DNA from: Reclinomonas americana ATCC 50394
Lineage: Eukaryota > Jakobida > Jakobea > Jakobida
Assembly (NCBI GenBank): GCA_048213135.1
Contig: PS015171.1
Span: forward strand, 23,215 to 67,912
DNA: 44,698 nt
Direction of reading: 5' to 3'
The notes under the pieces are model-generated. The model had not been told where the DNA came from. It saw nothing but the letters and a program-made list of their open reading frames with translations, and did no database searches. This document shows, piece after piece, positions 10,573-23,000 of the stretch. The first letter of the stretch is position 1. Each line of letters starts with the position of its first letter. Both the position numbers and the translations under genes were made by a program.

Positions 10573-13500
10573 CTGGTGCGCGCGAGAGTCAGTGTCACTC
10601 GCAGCACATTGACACGACAAGTGCAGCAGTGCGTGCACGGCACTGACGCAACGCCAGCATCGTCGGCGGATCTCTCCGATGTCAGTTTGCTCAGCACCGG
10701 TCGGGGGAATGCCGTGTCCAGCATCTTCTCAAACACCGTATTGACACTGCTGAGGACTTGCAAGTCGTCGACCTGCTTTGGTGGCTCGCCCACACGGCAG
10801 GAGTAGTATTTGACACTGTTGACCATGGTCTCGCGCATGCTGAACACACCGTCAAACTTGCTTCCGTCTTTCCGTGTAACCGAGTACACAGCGGGCGCAG
10901 ACGCGTGACCACCGGCGCCCGACGAACGCGAGAAAGTGTTCACGAGGTCGCCGAATGTCGCAGTCTTGTTGTTCAGTGTGAGACGAAGCAGCTGGTCGAT
11001 GGAAATCGCTGTATGCGGAAGGGCGATAAGTACACACGTGCAAAACGAGACACGAAAATCAAGAGGATTGTGCTGTGCGCCCACCAGCTGACGCCAGCTC
11101 GTCCGCCGTGTACCCAAACATCTATCACGTACCACACACACGTTGTGAGAAACTGAGAATCGCCCTGGACCAAGAAAAACACACGCACCCGCTGCACGGC
11201 AGGATTCACTTGCTGAATGACGCCGTTCCGATCGCACCAAATGACGGCGTCGGAAGAGGTGGCCAACACGCCGTGCAACTCGTCGTTCTTGCGTTCCATC
11301 TCGGATCTCGTCTGGCTCTCGTCCGACACGTCTGTGCGTGACAAGGTGCTTGCTTGTAAGGGGCAAGAGACAGAGTGTGCGACTGATGCAAGGTGACGCA
11401 GACCTCGTACAAATGCGCAGTACAGCTGGCGTGTGTCGAGATCGACGCGAATGACGTGGAGATGAACACTGACAGCCTCTCCGGAACGCTTCTGCGCGTA
11501 CACTCCTCGGCCACTGTTTGTATGTGCGTGAGATGCACTGCTCTGTGAGTCTGCGGTCGAGAGTTATGACTTGCATGAAAAGACGACAACGCAACGCCAC
11601 TGCCAGGGCCGACTTGGAGGCGTCCTGTTGGTTCATGCTGCGCACATAGTCATCGTGCCGCTCCTTGTGCGGCTCTGGAACAAACATCTGGCGCCAACTG
11701 TGAGCTAGAGAAAAACAAAAGGTGCATGCACTTGCACAACTCGCGCAGAAGACGTACCCGAACATTTTGCCCGATCACTGCCGCCCGGTCATTGCCGTAA
11801 CCGAGCAGTCGCAGGAGCGAAACATTGATATCCTCGATGATGCCGGCCGTGTCGGTGACCACAAAGCCTGTGAATGGTTCACAAGCAGGATAAAATGAAT
11901 ACCGCATTGGTTACCCCGGGCATGTGTACTTGTACGCAACCATCGTGCATGGAATTGAAAATGTACAACAACTGCACCGCGATTGTGTGGAAAGTGATGA
12001 GATGCGACAATGAGACGGACACCAGCTACAGAAGACCAGACAAAACCTTCTCGCGCTGCTCCTGGAGACGTCGTTCGCGTTCCTTGTCCTCCGACACATC
12101 GTTGATGAAGCAGGAGAAGAATCGTCGTGCGGCAATGCGCCCCTCGGCCAGCGTGACAGTGACGGGCACACCAGATCCGTCGCGATGCACAGCCTGGATG
12201 TACACGAATGGTGAACGGTGAGATATCATCGATCCTTGCAGCAGAGGACTGTGGGTGACTGCGGAGGACGTAACGACGCTTTCGATCGTGCGCCCAATGA
12301 TTCGCGAGGTGCCGGGTGGTTGCAATAGGTACTTGGCAATCAGCTGATCGTGCCTCTCCCTGCACGATGGGATTGGTGTAATGTCGACAAGCAGGCCCTC
12401 ACAGACAGACTACCGACTGACCGTACTTCGGCAGGCACAATCATCTTGATGTTGGAACCAAGTGCGTCCTCGGCCGGGTAGCCCAGCATTCGTGTGAACG
12501 ACTTGTTGACCATCTCGATGAGCCTGCGCGTCAGTGTCAGCTACTTAGCCACCGCACGAGCCACACACACTCTCTTTCTCATGCAAGCAACATCTACACC
12601 ACTCACCCCTTGTCGTTGGTGATGATCACGGCACGGTCCGTGGTCTGCAGAATGGTGCGGAATTTCTCGCTGTTCTCCTTCATCTTCTTGCTGAGGTCAG
12701 CGGCGGAGCCAAGCATGCTTCCGGCAAAGAGGAACGACTGCAGTCCTTCGTCGCTGTTGATCACCCCAACAGGAATGAAGAGAGCGAGGTGCTTGAGGTA
12801 GCGTGTGTTAGCATCGGCCGTCAGCAACAGCGGTCGAATGTAGAACACCAGCAACAGAATGATGGCGGCCAGGGCGATGCCGAAGAGCGCCTGCAGAATC
12901 ATATTCTGCCGTGCGAGATACGACGAGAAAGCTGACCGCAGTATCTACAGGTCGACAACGCACACACAGATGAACACGAGGACACGTGAAGCAAGCGTAC
13001 TCACTCACTCCCACTCACACGCACCGCATTGCTCTGGACAAAGTAATAGTCGAGGTAGGCGCGGGCAGAGAGCATGATGCTGAGTTGCTCCTGATCAAGA
13101 GCTGCGGATGCTCCATACGACTGCACGAGTACACTGGCGGCGTCAAGAGCTCGGATGAACTGCGACAGAGCGAGACCCGTGAGGAGGAGGAGGAGGAGGA
13201 GGGAGACCTGCGAAACGAAGAACCACACTCACCACCGTATTGTACGGCCAGCACATCAGACCAATCTGCCAGCTGCTGGTGCTGCTCACACTCGGCTCGC
13301 ACCGATCGTCGTAGAGGAGGCTGTTTTGGCGTTCGTTGGCCGACGAGTCCCAAATCATCTCCGTGATGGTCGCCGCGGAGTCGGCTGTTGTTGCAGCCCA
13401 GGCTAGACGAGCGTTGCTGACGGCTGCTTGCAGTGTATCCAACAATAACCGCGGATCGCTAACACCAGAGCCACTGACGAGCTCGGCGGCGGCCAAAGTC

Positions 13501-15679
13501 GCCGTCTCAAAGTCTGCCACTCGGTCCTGAGAGTTCTTCACCACCGCCGCGAACACACTGCTCTGGGTGCTGGTGTTGAGGGACACGACTCTGTGGTGCG
13601 CGACGAGCGTGAGAGAGGTTCGGAGGAAGCGCTCGGCACAACAAGTGTGCTGCGTAACTGCATGATGCACAGCAACACGATGATGATGATGGTGAAAACA
13701 GCCACCCGGAACCCGATGTTGCCGAGGAACTGCCAGTCGGTGCGCACGCACTGCGAAGGCCCGTATCTTCGCTTGGCAACCACCTGCGGCGCGTAGCCCT
13801 ACACACCGCCCATGTCAACGGGTTGCTGTCGACATTGCACAACTAACTACAAGTGACAGCAATGAAACGCACCTCGCGTTCCTGCTCCGTCCGTGCCATG
13901 AACGAAAGGAACCTCTCTCGGCACTGAAAGTACACCTCCTGTGCCGTCTTACGGGCAAGCGCCTCAAACGACTGCACCGCGCCCCTCAAGTCGGCAGTCA
14001 ACGATCGCTCAATCAGAACAATGACAACAGCGGCCACGACAGCCACGCATCTGCCAGAGGCATTTCAGCCAATGTATAACAACGATCAAGCCTCACATGC
14101 AACTCACCCAACGAGAACGGCCAAGACAATGGCAGCCTCCAGTCGAAAGCTTCGATTCGTGCTGTCGAGTCGCGCACGGTGCTCATCACGCAGCGCATCC
14201 AGCGCGTCATCGACCCACAGCAGAGCATTCTTCAGCATAAAGTACGGGTTGTTTTTCATGGCCCCGCTGAGCAGCGTTGTGTCTTGCTTTGCGTACTCCT
14301 GCGAAAAAAGTAATGTCAGAGATGCACACGTGACATGACCATCCATGTACAAACGAAAACTAATGGCCGCACCGATGCAAGATCGCTGGTGGCAGCCAGC
14401 ACGTCGGCCAGCGGCAGGGTGCTTTCTACGGACGCCAGCTTGCCAGCCGCCACATCCACCAGCCAGTTGATGGAGACGCTTTGCGACATGGTATTCAGTT
14501 GCTCACTGCGTTGTATGGTGTAAGGTCAGCACCGGTCCGCACACCACCATAAGGGATGACAGGCGGATTCGGAGGCACGCAACTCTTGATACTTGAGTAA
14601 CTCGATGGCATCGCTTCGGGCGGCCGTGGCGTTACCTTGGAGGTAATTGGTGAGATCGCTTACTTGCCGCTGCAGGTCGGCACCGGACGAAGTCGTAGTT
14701 GCCAGTCGTCGAAGGCGCGATGCCGAATAGACGCTGCGCATGAATGCAACCCTGCATGGAAACACGTGTTAGCTAGTGAGCGACAACTGCGATGTGCCCG
14801 ACTGCAGTAGTGGGGGCGACGAAACTTGAGGTGATTGACGGCAAAGGAGGTGACCAGCTGCCGGTTCACGGCCGAGTTGGTTGAGGTGGCAAGCACGAAG
14901 CTGGCAACAACGGTTGCAACGAAGACAATGCCGATGCTGACCAGCAACAGCATGGCCTGGCGCGTGTGTGGATTCTGTGCAGCCTTGTTCAGGAACACAG
15001 AGGACGGCCATCTTTCAGTACGAACTGTCGTCAAACCATTTCCGAGAGAACGACCTGACGGAGCATCGAGGAGTACATGCTGTCCATCGACATGGTGGAG
15101 GATCCTCGCGAGCTGGACGACATTCCGCTGCTGCTGCCGGTGGGTGAGCTATCGGCGTCACTTGTAGTGTCTTTCGCGGCCATGCTGGTGTCGACTGGAG
15201 TAACACTCGGCTTCGTTGCCTCTGCAGTGGACGAAACGACTCGTGAGCTCAGAGAAATGCAGACGGAAGAGGGATGATGGCTGCCAGTTACGAAACTCTC
15301 CACCAGTCGTCGGTGAGAGCCAGCCATCTGCGGACAGAATAGACAGGATCAGCAACAAAAAAAACACAAATAAGAGCGGCAGAGCGAAGCAAGAGACCTT
15401 TCGTGTGCTATTGGATCGAGGCGCCAGCTCATTCGAAATAGCTTGCACCGGTACCATTTCGGTGGCGGTGGGTGCCTCGTCCACATTCACGAAACCGATG
15501 CGTCGAGATTGCGTTCTCTTGACATCATGCCGTGGTGACCGACCAGCTGCGGCGAGGAACTTGCCAGGCACAGTGGCCGTAGCGTGACACCCTTCATCGT
15601 CGTCCTCCTCGTCGCCACAGTCAACCGCCGCACACTCTGCCTCGCTGCCAGTCTCGAACGGCCGCACTGCACCAACAGC

Positions 15680-15736
<57 letters not shown>

Positions 15737-17711
15737 AGTACGTACGTAGACGACGACGACGACGGAGGACGGACGGTAGTACGTGTCGTACGTACGGTAC
15801 CGGTACCGGTAACCGGACCGGTACCGTACCGTACGTTACGTTCGTTTTTGGNNNNNNNNNNNNNNNNNNNNNNNNNNNNNNNNNNNNNNNNNNNNNNNNN
15901 NNNNNNNNNNNNNNNNNNNNNNNNNNNNNNNNNNNNNNNNNNNNNNNNNNNNNNNNNNNNNNNNNNNNNNNNNNNNNNNNNNNNNNNNNNNNNNNNNNNN
16001 NNNNNNNNNNNNNNNNNNNNNNNNNNNNNNNNNNNNNNNNNNNNNNNNNNNNNNNNNNNNNNNNNNNNNNNNNNNNNNNNNNNNNNNNNNNNNNNNNNNN
16101 NNNNNNNNNNNNNNNNNNNNNNNNNNNNNNNNNNNNNNNNNNNNNNNNNNNNNNNNNNNNNNNNNNNNNNNNNNNNNNNNNNNNNNNNNNNNNNNNNNNN
16201 NNNNNNNNNNNNNNNNNNNNNNNNNNNNNNNNNNNNNNNNNNNNNNNNNNNNNNNNNNNNNNNNNNNNNNNNNNNNNNNNNNNNNNNNNNNNNNNNNNNN
16301 NNNNNNNNNNNNNNNNNNNNNNNNNNNNNNNNNNNNNNNNNNNNNNNNNNNNNNNNNNNNNNNNNNNNNNNNNNNNNNNNNNNNNNNNNNNNNNNNNNNN
16401 NNNNNNNNNNNNNNNNNNNNNNNNNNNNNNNNNNNNNNNNNNNNNNNACGAGAGACGTAGAGACGAGAGAGAGAGAGAGAGAGAGAAATGAGTACGTGCA
16501 GATCTAGAGGAGGAGCGACTGTGTCATGGCCTAGGACGCACCGTGATCTGTGTTTGCTGGTGGCGACCTGGCCACTGCCTTGACACGCACAAATCTAGTT
16601 GGCGAGGCGACGGCACGTGTACGAGATGCCACCGTGTTCCCTTGATCGGTGCTGTTACTTGAGGCGGACGACGACAACTGCGCAATGTCCACACGACCAA
16701 CACCACCGTGGTCGTTGGCGGCTCCTGCGTCACGATCGGCTTCTGCCTGTTGTGGATCGTGTGCGTCGAACTTGGTCATAATGAAGTTGAGTTGCTGCAG
16801 GCGGTCGGCCATGTCCATCACGCGCTCGCTGGATGCGGCCTCTGCGTCGGCCGCAGATGTAGTCTGTTCTCGAGAAAGCTCGTCGGCGAGGTCGTCCAGC
16901 AGTGAGCCCGTGCGTTTATCGTTCAGGATCTCTGCAACAAACTTTGCAGCGAAAGGCCGGTCAGCACCGTCGCCAAAGGTAGCACGAAAAGCACAACAAC
17001 ATCGAGCCGGATACCTCCGCAAACATGGTCATTACTTGACCGTCGTTGGGGTAGTCGCGCAGGAGGTCGCGGAACTGCTGCTCGCATTCATCCTGCTGCT
17101 CACGAATGTTGATGGGGATGGTAATGATCCGCTCGTCATGGCGGAACTCGCCGGCGAGGTGCTTCCAGAAGCTGACCAACAACGCGTGTGTCTCGTACCA
17201 CTTCAACCTGGCGGCGCGGATTCTGCAAACGCCACTTCTGTGTCAGGAACAGTGCGGAGAAAACACGTCACACAAAGGCGCAAGTGACACACCTGATGGT
17301 CTTGTCGACACTCTCCTGGCCACTGTCGACAAACATGCGGAGGAACGCAAAGTACTTGAGTCGCATGTCCAGCGGCAACTCCTGCTGCCGCTCTGCCAGC
17401 GCCGAGCCAATAGCAATGGCAGTGTCGCTGTCGATCTCGTAGTGCCACAAGTAGTGCGCGTACAGCAGACTGAGTACAGGCGACTGCGGGAGACACTCGC
17501 TACCGAGATCGAAAATGTCTCGGGCTCGAGCCAGCGGATCCTGCGTGTGCGACGTCGGAATGCGAGCCACAAACTCCACATCGTACGCGTTGGAGAAGAG
17601 GCCATGGATACCGGCCGACATGTCGCTGGCATCGGAGGCCATTCCGTACCGACTTTGCGGACTCTGGAACAGCGCAAATGTCAGGAGTCGTGCAATTACG
17701 GCAAGGTGTAT

Positions 17712-17744
<33 letters not shown>

Positions 17745-19409
17745 ACCTGCAGCGTCGACTCGTTCCCCTGCCCACCACTGCGTAGCGAGTCGATGAACTG
17801 GTCCACCGCCTTCCCCAGCACCGCCAGTCGCCATCGTTGAAGCAGTAAACCGACGACGACAGCAATCGGCAAGCCAGCACCAAGAATGATGAGGGAGAGG
17901 AGTGTGCGGGTGAGCAGCTGGCTTGCACTTGGTGCCGTGGTCGCGGGGATCACAGAGACGGCCGCCCACAGGATGCATCCGACACCCACGTGCGACATGA
18001 TGTTGGTGGAGTGTCGGTAAAAGGGCGAGAACCGGATGGCGAAAATGGTGTATGTGAGTGCCAGTATGGCCACACCCGCTGCTGCGTGCACCACGCCAAG
18101 CCGCGCCGCAAAGAATGTATGTGTAATGCACAACATGATACGGCACACATTCAGGGTGGCCAAGAACCGGCCGGCCAGAGGGCCCGCCGTGAACGCTGGC
18201 GAGGTCGGCTCGAAATCCTGAGAGAGCAAATTGGCCAGGGTGGTCACCACCCCCAGGAAGGTAACTGCCAGCACACCCAGCGAGCCGAGGAGCATATTGG
18301 ACGACTGCAGAGACAGCAGCAGCACACAGACTCAGTCAGCTATAGTGATGCGGTGGATGATTTGCGATCCCCAAACCTTGCTGCACACAAGCGCAACACC
18401 GCCGTCGGTGGTGCTCAAGTGCGTCATGTCGTCAAAGTTGCAGTGCAGAGGCCGCAGCAGTGCGAGACACACCGGCGTCAGCGCCACGGAACTCAGCAAA
18501 TGCAACTGCATGCGCAGCGCGCGGACCAGCAGTGTCGACTCGGCTGTTGTCTCATCGTCGCTCACCGATGTTCCGGCCTTGCGAGTCGACGACGTGCGCA
18601 CCTGCACGGAGACCTTCCGCAGACGACGAAAGGCCACCACAATCTGCCAGACGAGCGCCGCCACATACACCAGCACAAAGACGGAGATGCTCTGCACGAA
18701 ACCGAGCGAGACCGTCTGCAATCATGTAGAGCAGTAAGGCATCGGTCATCGCTACCACCAAATGCATCGCAAAGAGCGAACCCAGGGGACAACTTCGTTG
18801 GCAAGGAAGGCGTAGCGCAGGACGCGTGGAATCCACACCGACCAGCCGCCGGTATTCGACAAGCTGCCGAGGCCGCCAGTCGAGAGCGGCGCAAACATCC
18901 ACGGATCCAGCACCAGCATCAGGGTCTGGAAGAAGATGAACAGCGTGACAGCCATCTCGATCCACAGCGCCTGCACGATATTCACGGTTCACATAAGAGG
19001 AAATCAGTGGTGGATTGCCTTTTTTGGCTTCTTCAAAACTAATTATTCTCTTTCCCCCCTGTTTTCTCATTCGCTGCACATTTTTTTGTGCGCCGTGTGT
19101 GCGAGACGTCTATCTCCCACCTCTTCTCCTGCAAACCCTCCTCACTCCACCAAAGCAACAAGTGCGCAATGTCTCAAAGCACTGTGCGCAACTTGGTACT
19201 CTCTCTGCTTCTGCGACCTGTATATGTGATGGTGGTGCCAAACTCACCGAGCCTGTGGAGCTCGTCGTGCGTCGGAAGAGGGCAAACAGGAACTTGTCCA
19301 TGTTGCCGGCCGCCTGCTGCTTGTTCATTGGCGATGCGTCATTCCATCCACCACCGCCACCATGGCCATCTGCGTGGCAACGGCTAGGCGAGTCCGCTGG
19401 CGTGGCCAT
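9714..19409 (-). CDS. Receptor-type class III cyclase, C2-like paralogue (TmcB-like N-terminus, two ectodomains, three PAS, cyclase)
   Basis: My model has 31 exons totalling 6,402 nt (2,133 aa), all phases consistent, from the ATG at 19409 to the TAA at 9714. Residues about 55-416 hold about eight membrane segments with a conserved LRPLHCNF. Residues 417-740 are a helical, acidic TmcB-like cytoplasmic region. Residues 930-1200 are one TM-ectodomain-TM unit and 1225-1440 a second. PAS domains lie at about 1505-1660, 1661-1768 and 1770-1940 (motifs RHDQLI, FVVTDTAGII, MFGYTADEL). The cyclase domain occupies about 1948-2133 and ends KGVGVIPTFLV, typical of class III cyclases. Both metal-binding Asp are replaced (K in FIKLSD, H in VKTIGH), while K/D (VKTIG, FDLYG) and N/R (INVASR) are kept, as in mammalian C2. 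It is predicted to need a C1-like partner, most simply the adjacent paralogue. Sensed ligand unknown. Confidence 0.85.
11085..11121 (-). other. 37-bp micro-exon inside the third PAS domain of the C2-like cyclase gene
   Basis: Encodes MFGYTADELASA, the classic PAS helix motif that must follow NPAVQR of the preceding exon (11189-11331). It is bounded by TAG and GTGGGC, and its phase (0 in, 1 out) joins it in frame to the exon at 10653-11008. Without it the PAS fold would be interrupted. Confidence 0.85.
15681..15733. repeat. (GA)n microsatellite
   Basis: About 26 perfect GA units within the long intron; on the minus (coding) strand it is a CT tract next to the splice acceptor. Confidence 0.97.
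15780..15840. repeat. Imperfect inverted repeat of GTAC/CCGG units
   Basis: Arms of about 20 bp (left around 15791-15810, right around 15813-15835) built from GTACGG/CCGGTACC words are nearly self-complementary. It lies just before the gap at 15852. A strong hairpin would explain the assembly failure. Confidence 0.7.
15852..16447. other. Assembly gap (596 N)
   Basis: Run of N in the long intron, flanked by GA repeats on both sides. Confidence 0.99.
17711..17743. repeat. (GT)n microsatellite at an intron donor
   Basis: About 16 GT units on the plus strand, equal to an (AC)n tract directly after the GTGACA donor of the exon at 17747-18304 in the cyclase gene. Confidence 0.95.
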
Positions 19410-20046
19410 TGCTGCGCCAATCCAGTGCGTATGCGCAACGTGTGGTGTGCGAAAGAGGAGAAAACACGGCTGAGAAGTCTCGCCTGCAAAGCCGCTTCTC
19501 TCTCGCCACAAACTGCAAAAACAATGAGTTTGTAGACGACGAAGACGTTTCCAGACCGTTACTTTGCAGCGCGGGTTGGACATACTCCATTCTGTGAAAC
19601 AACAGCCCCTGACCAGCGTGGTGTGGAGAGTCGTGTGGCAGAGTACAAAAACCGGCTGCGATGATCGCCAGTTTGCGTCTCTGCTGCCGCATCATTCGCC
19701 ACGGTGACGATCGTCACTAGCTTTTACCAAAAGATGCCTTTCTAGACAATAACGCGGTTGCAATTGGCGCATCCCCGTGGAGGACGTGGCAGCAACGTGG
19801 AGCGCTCCCATGGCTCGGTGACCCGTCGCGACGCGCAACTTTCCAGCTTGCCATACGCTGATATGCCGGAGTACACACCCTCCTGTTTGGTCCGGAAACC
19901 CGCTTCCTTTTGGAAAACAAAAGTTCTTTTCGTGTCATGTCTGGATATCTAAAACAGCGGAACAAAGTCAGCCGTCTCTTGTCGTGCACCTTAGACTGCA
20001 TTCGCCATCCACAGCATTGTCATCAGTGAAAGTACAATTTTGTTCA
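19410..20046. promoter_or_regulatory. Intergenic region between the two cyclase genes
   Basis: About 640 bp between the TAA of the upstream cyclase (20047) and the ATG of the downstream one (19409), both on the minus strand. It should hold the 3' UTR of the first gene and the promoter of the second. No ORF with splice-consistent coding pattern and no RNA gene is visible. It is the longest gap-free intergenic interval here. Confidence 0.5.
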
Positions 20047-23000
20047 TTATCGAGGCGACTGTCTCTCAGCATCGACCGCAGATTCTGCTGCTGCCGTGAC
20101 GGCTGCTGCTGTTTCGGGCGTCTCCGAGAACCGCACCACCGATCCTTGTCTCCTGCTGTAATCCAAATTCGAAAATGAGCGCATTTGCGTCGGCACTCGA
20201 ATGAGTTGCGGTCGCTCCTCGCCGCCGTTCGGTGCCGCACCATCCGCACTAGCGGAGCCGTTTGCGGCATCAGAGATGTGCTGGAGAGCGGCCAAGTTCG
20301 GGCGAGCCACACTCAAGCGTCGATCGGTGGAGACCACGCTGATGCGGCGGTTCGCCGGAGGCATTGCGGCCTGCAGCATTGCTCCGGCATCTGCTGCTGG
20401 TGCTGCCGCCGTCGCCCCTGTCGCCGACTCTGCGCCAGCGACAACCGCCGTTGTGACCGAGGTTGCCACGTTGCCGAGAGCGTACTTGCTGTTTGGGGGG
20501 GCGCTGGCGGCGACGAGACTGGTGCCGGCCATTTTCGGGCAATCGTCGCGGAGCTCGAGTGGGAAGGCGTGTCCCAGCAGCGCGGTCACTTGACTGGAGA
20601 CGTGCACGCGACCCGGCTTACTGAGTTCTTCCAGGTGGACGGCATTATCGATCGCGTCCCCGTACAACTCAAACGTCAAGTTGTCGGTACCGAGAACGCA
20701 GGTCGTGAGTGGTCCAGTGTGCACGCCGACCCTGATCTGGATGTTGTAGTTGTTGGCCTGTGCGCACGTGCATGATGGGGTGAGAATCAACACCGTGCAG
20801 AAAGAAGGCGCTGCTACAAGAGTACGTAACTTCGTTGAACTTGTGCAGCTCCGACATGACCTCCACGGCAAAGCCGACCACTGCCTTGACGTGCTTCTCC
20901 GGCTCAATGACCTCCTGCATGCCACACACGGCAATGTAGGCGTCGCCAATGAGCTTGCACCGAATGAGTCCGTACTTGATGGCCACGCTGTCGAAAATGT
21001 CAAACATGGCGGAGATGGTGGCGATGAGCGTGTCGGGCGACAGTTGCGAGCTCATGCGCGTAAAGTTGACAATGTCGCTCGCAAACACCGTCACACTTTC
21101 GTGCTCCTCGATGATCGGTTCCTTGGAGCCATTGCACTCCTGGAGAAGTGCACACAAACAATTTAGTGTTGTTTACAGAGAACCACCGACCACAGAAAAC
21201 GCTGCGCAACTCGGTCCATGATCTGCGCAAGCACATACGGCGGGAAGGAGCAACGCAAAAGGTTGCGACTCGAAAGCCCACTCGCGGCCGCCTCCTCTAG
21301 CTGGCGCATCAGTGCCTCGGCATCCTCCACAAACGCCACAAAGATGCGACGACCGCCAACGCGGCCCTCCCGCACTTTTACGTTGGCGTAAAACCTGTCA
21401 CCGTTGGCTCTCCTGGCCGGCGTTCCGTAGGTGCCCTTGCCAATAATCTGACTCCTACCCGAGCGCAGGTACTCGGCAATGTAGCGATCGTGTGCCTCGC
21501 GATGTTGGTCGGTGCCAACCAGCTCCTTCACGTTCACATGTCGCATCGATCCAGCCTCGTAGCCAAACTGCTCCTCGGCTGTTGAATTGGCCTCCTGGAT
21601 GATTCCGTGGTCGTCGCACACTATAATACCATGGTCGTAGTGCTTGATAATGGTGCTGAGCTCCTCGCCAATGCGCACAATCTCCGCCAACGCCTCACGC
21701 TGCACGGTAAGATCTGCAGGAAGTATGAGTTTCTCGCTTACAATGCATCAACAGCTACTGCTTTGGCGCAGCCGCGTACCTCGCAAATAGGCAGCAAAGA
21801 ATCGTGCTCGGCCGTCGTTGCCGTCGACAACCGTCAGCTTCAAGTGGACGAGGCTGCCGTCTTTGCGCAGGCCCTGCACATTGCGGCCATTCTCCAACAC
21901 TCCACCGTCTTCGCCTGTCTCCACCAGCCTCTGCAGGTACTCGTCGTGCCTGACCACAGTTTGTAAGCACTCACGAAAGCAGGCTTGTTGTATCAAGGAG
22001 GTCAGCACACTCACCGATCGCAGTGGGGTGCAGGCATCAACATGTTGACCTTTTGGCCCACCTACAAGACGGGAAATGTGCGATCAGCCAAGAGTGTATC
22101 ACTCGCGCAAGCATGCATGCATTTGCATACCATCTCCTCTCGGCTGTACAAGAAGATCTTGGAGGCCGTCTCGTTGACATTGGTGATAACTCCGGTCACA
22201 TCAATGATAACCAGAGCGTCCTTAGAGCCGTCAAGAATCCTCTGCGTGCGCTGCTCCTCGGCTGCGTAAGGCGAGTGAGTGATGGTGGCAAGTAGGATGC
22301 TCTCCACATGGAACGAAACTGCGTTGTTGTGCTTGTTGTGCCGACCTCTCCGACATGTCGTGCACAAAGGCCCTGTAGACCAGATACTGTGATGTGAGCA
22401 ATGTGCACACACATGACGCGGATCGGAGAGAATTGCGACGACGCACGCGAAGAATCGAGCGCTCTTCAGTCGAGCCTCGCTGACACTGACAATCACAGGC
22501 CGCGTTGAACCATCCTTGCAAGTAAGGTCGCTCTGAATGCTGCGACCCACCAGACGCGAAGCGCCAGTGAGGACGTGATTGGCGATGAGCTGTACACGCA
22601 AGAGAGTCAGTCGGCTGCAGTGTTCTGTGGTTTGCATTGCAGCACATCCGCCCACAAGTCACCTGGTCGTGGCGGTCGCGTACGTGTGCCGGTGTAAGAA
22701 TCTTTACGTTTTGCCCGACGAGCTCTGCGAGGCGAAAATGATAAGTATGAAGACATGCAATACGGAGAGGAGCGCGTGTGTTCGTACCAGTGTCGGAGAA
22801 TCCAGCCAGACGCGACATGGCAATGTTGGTCATTTGAATGATTCCGAGCTCGTTGCACAGCAAGACACCGTCGGAAGATGACTGCAACACAGAAAACAAC
22901 TTCTCCTCGGCTTCCTTCATGGAGTCGTTGAGGCGCGCCTCGGAAATCTCTTGGCCTGCGCGCAGGCAACAAAGCTGTGAGCCAGATCAAAAGACTTCGG

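Larger units (their letters stand above)
15667..16541 (-). other. Long intron of the C2-like cyclase gene containing the assembly gap
   Basis: Donor GTGCGTCC at 16541 and acceptor at 15667. Both flanking exons have phase 1, so they join directly without extra coding sequence. It is about ten times longer than the other introns because it holds GA repeats (about 15681-15733 and 16465-16487), a palindromic GGTACC-rich tract and the N run. The minus-strand CT repeat serves as the polypyrimidine tract. Confidence 0.7.

Noticed and set aside
15681-16487. GA repeats as CRISPR array, centromeric repeat or coding low-complexity sequence
   Set aside because: No spaced repeat units; the repeats lie within an intron whose flanking exons join in phase.
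9714-21139. Guanylyl cyclase assignment
   Set aside because: The C2-like domain has Lys (VKTIG) and Asp (FDLYG) at the purine-selecting positions, which is the adenylyl type; guanylyl cyclases have Glu and Cys.
22346-22372. A 27-bp micro-exon in PAS1 of the C1-like cyclase
   Set aside because: Its donor gives the wrong phase for the next exon. Extending to a GTTTCG donor (exon 22320-22372) fits phase and adds the expected post-PAS linker.
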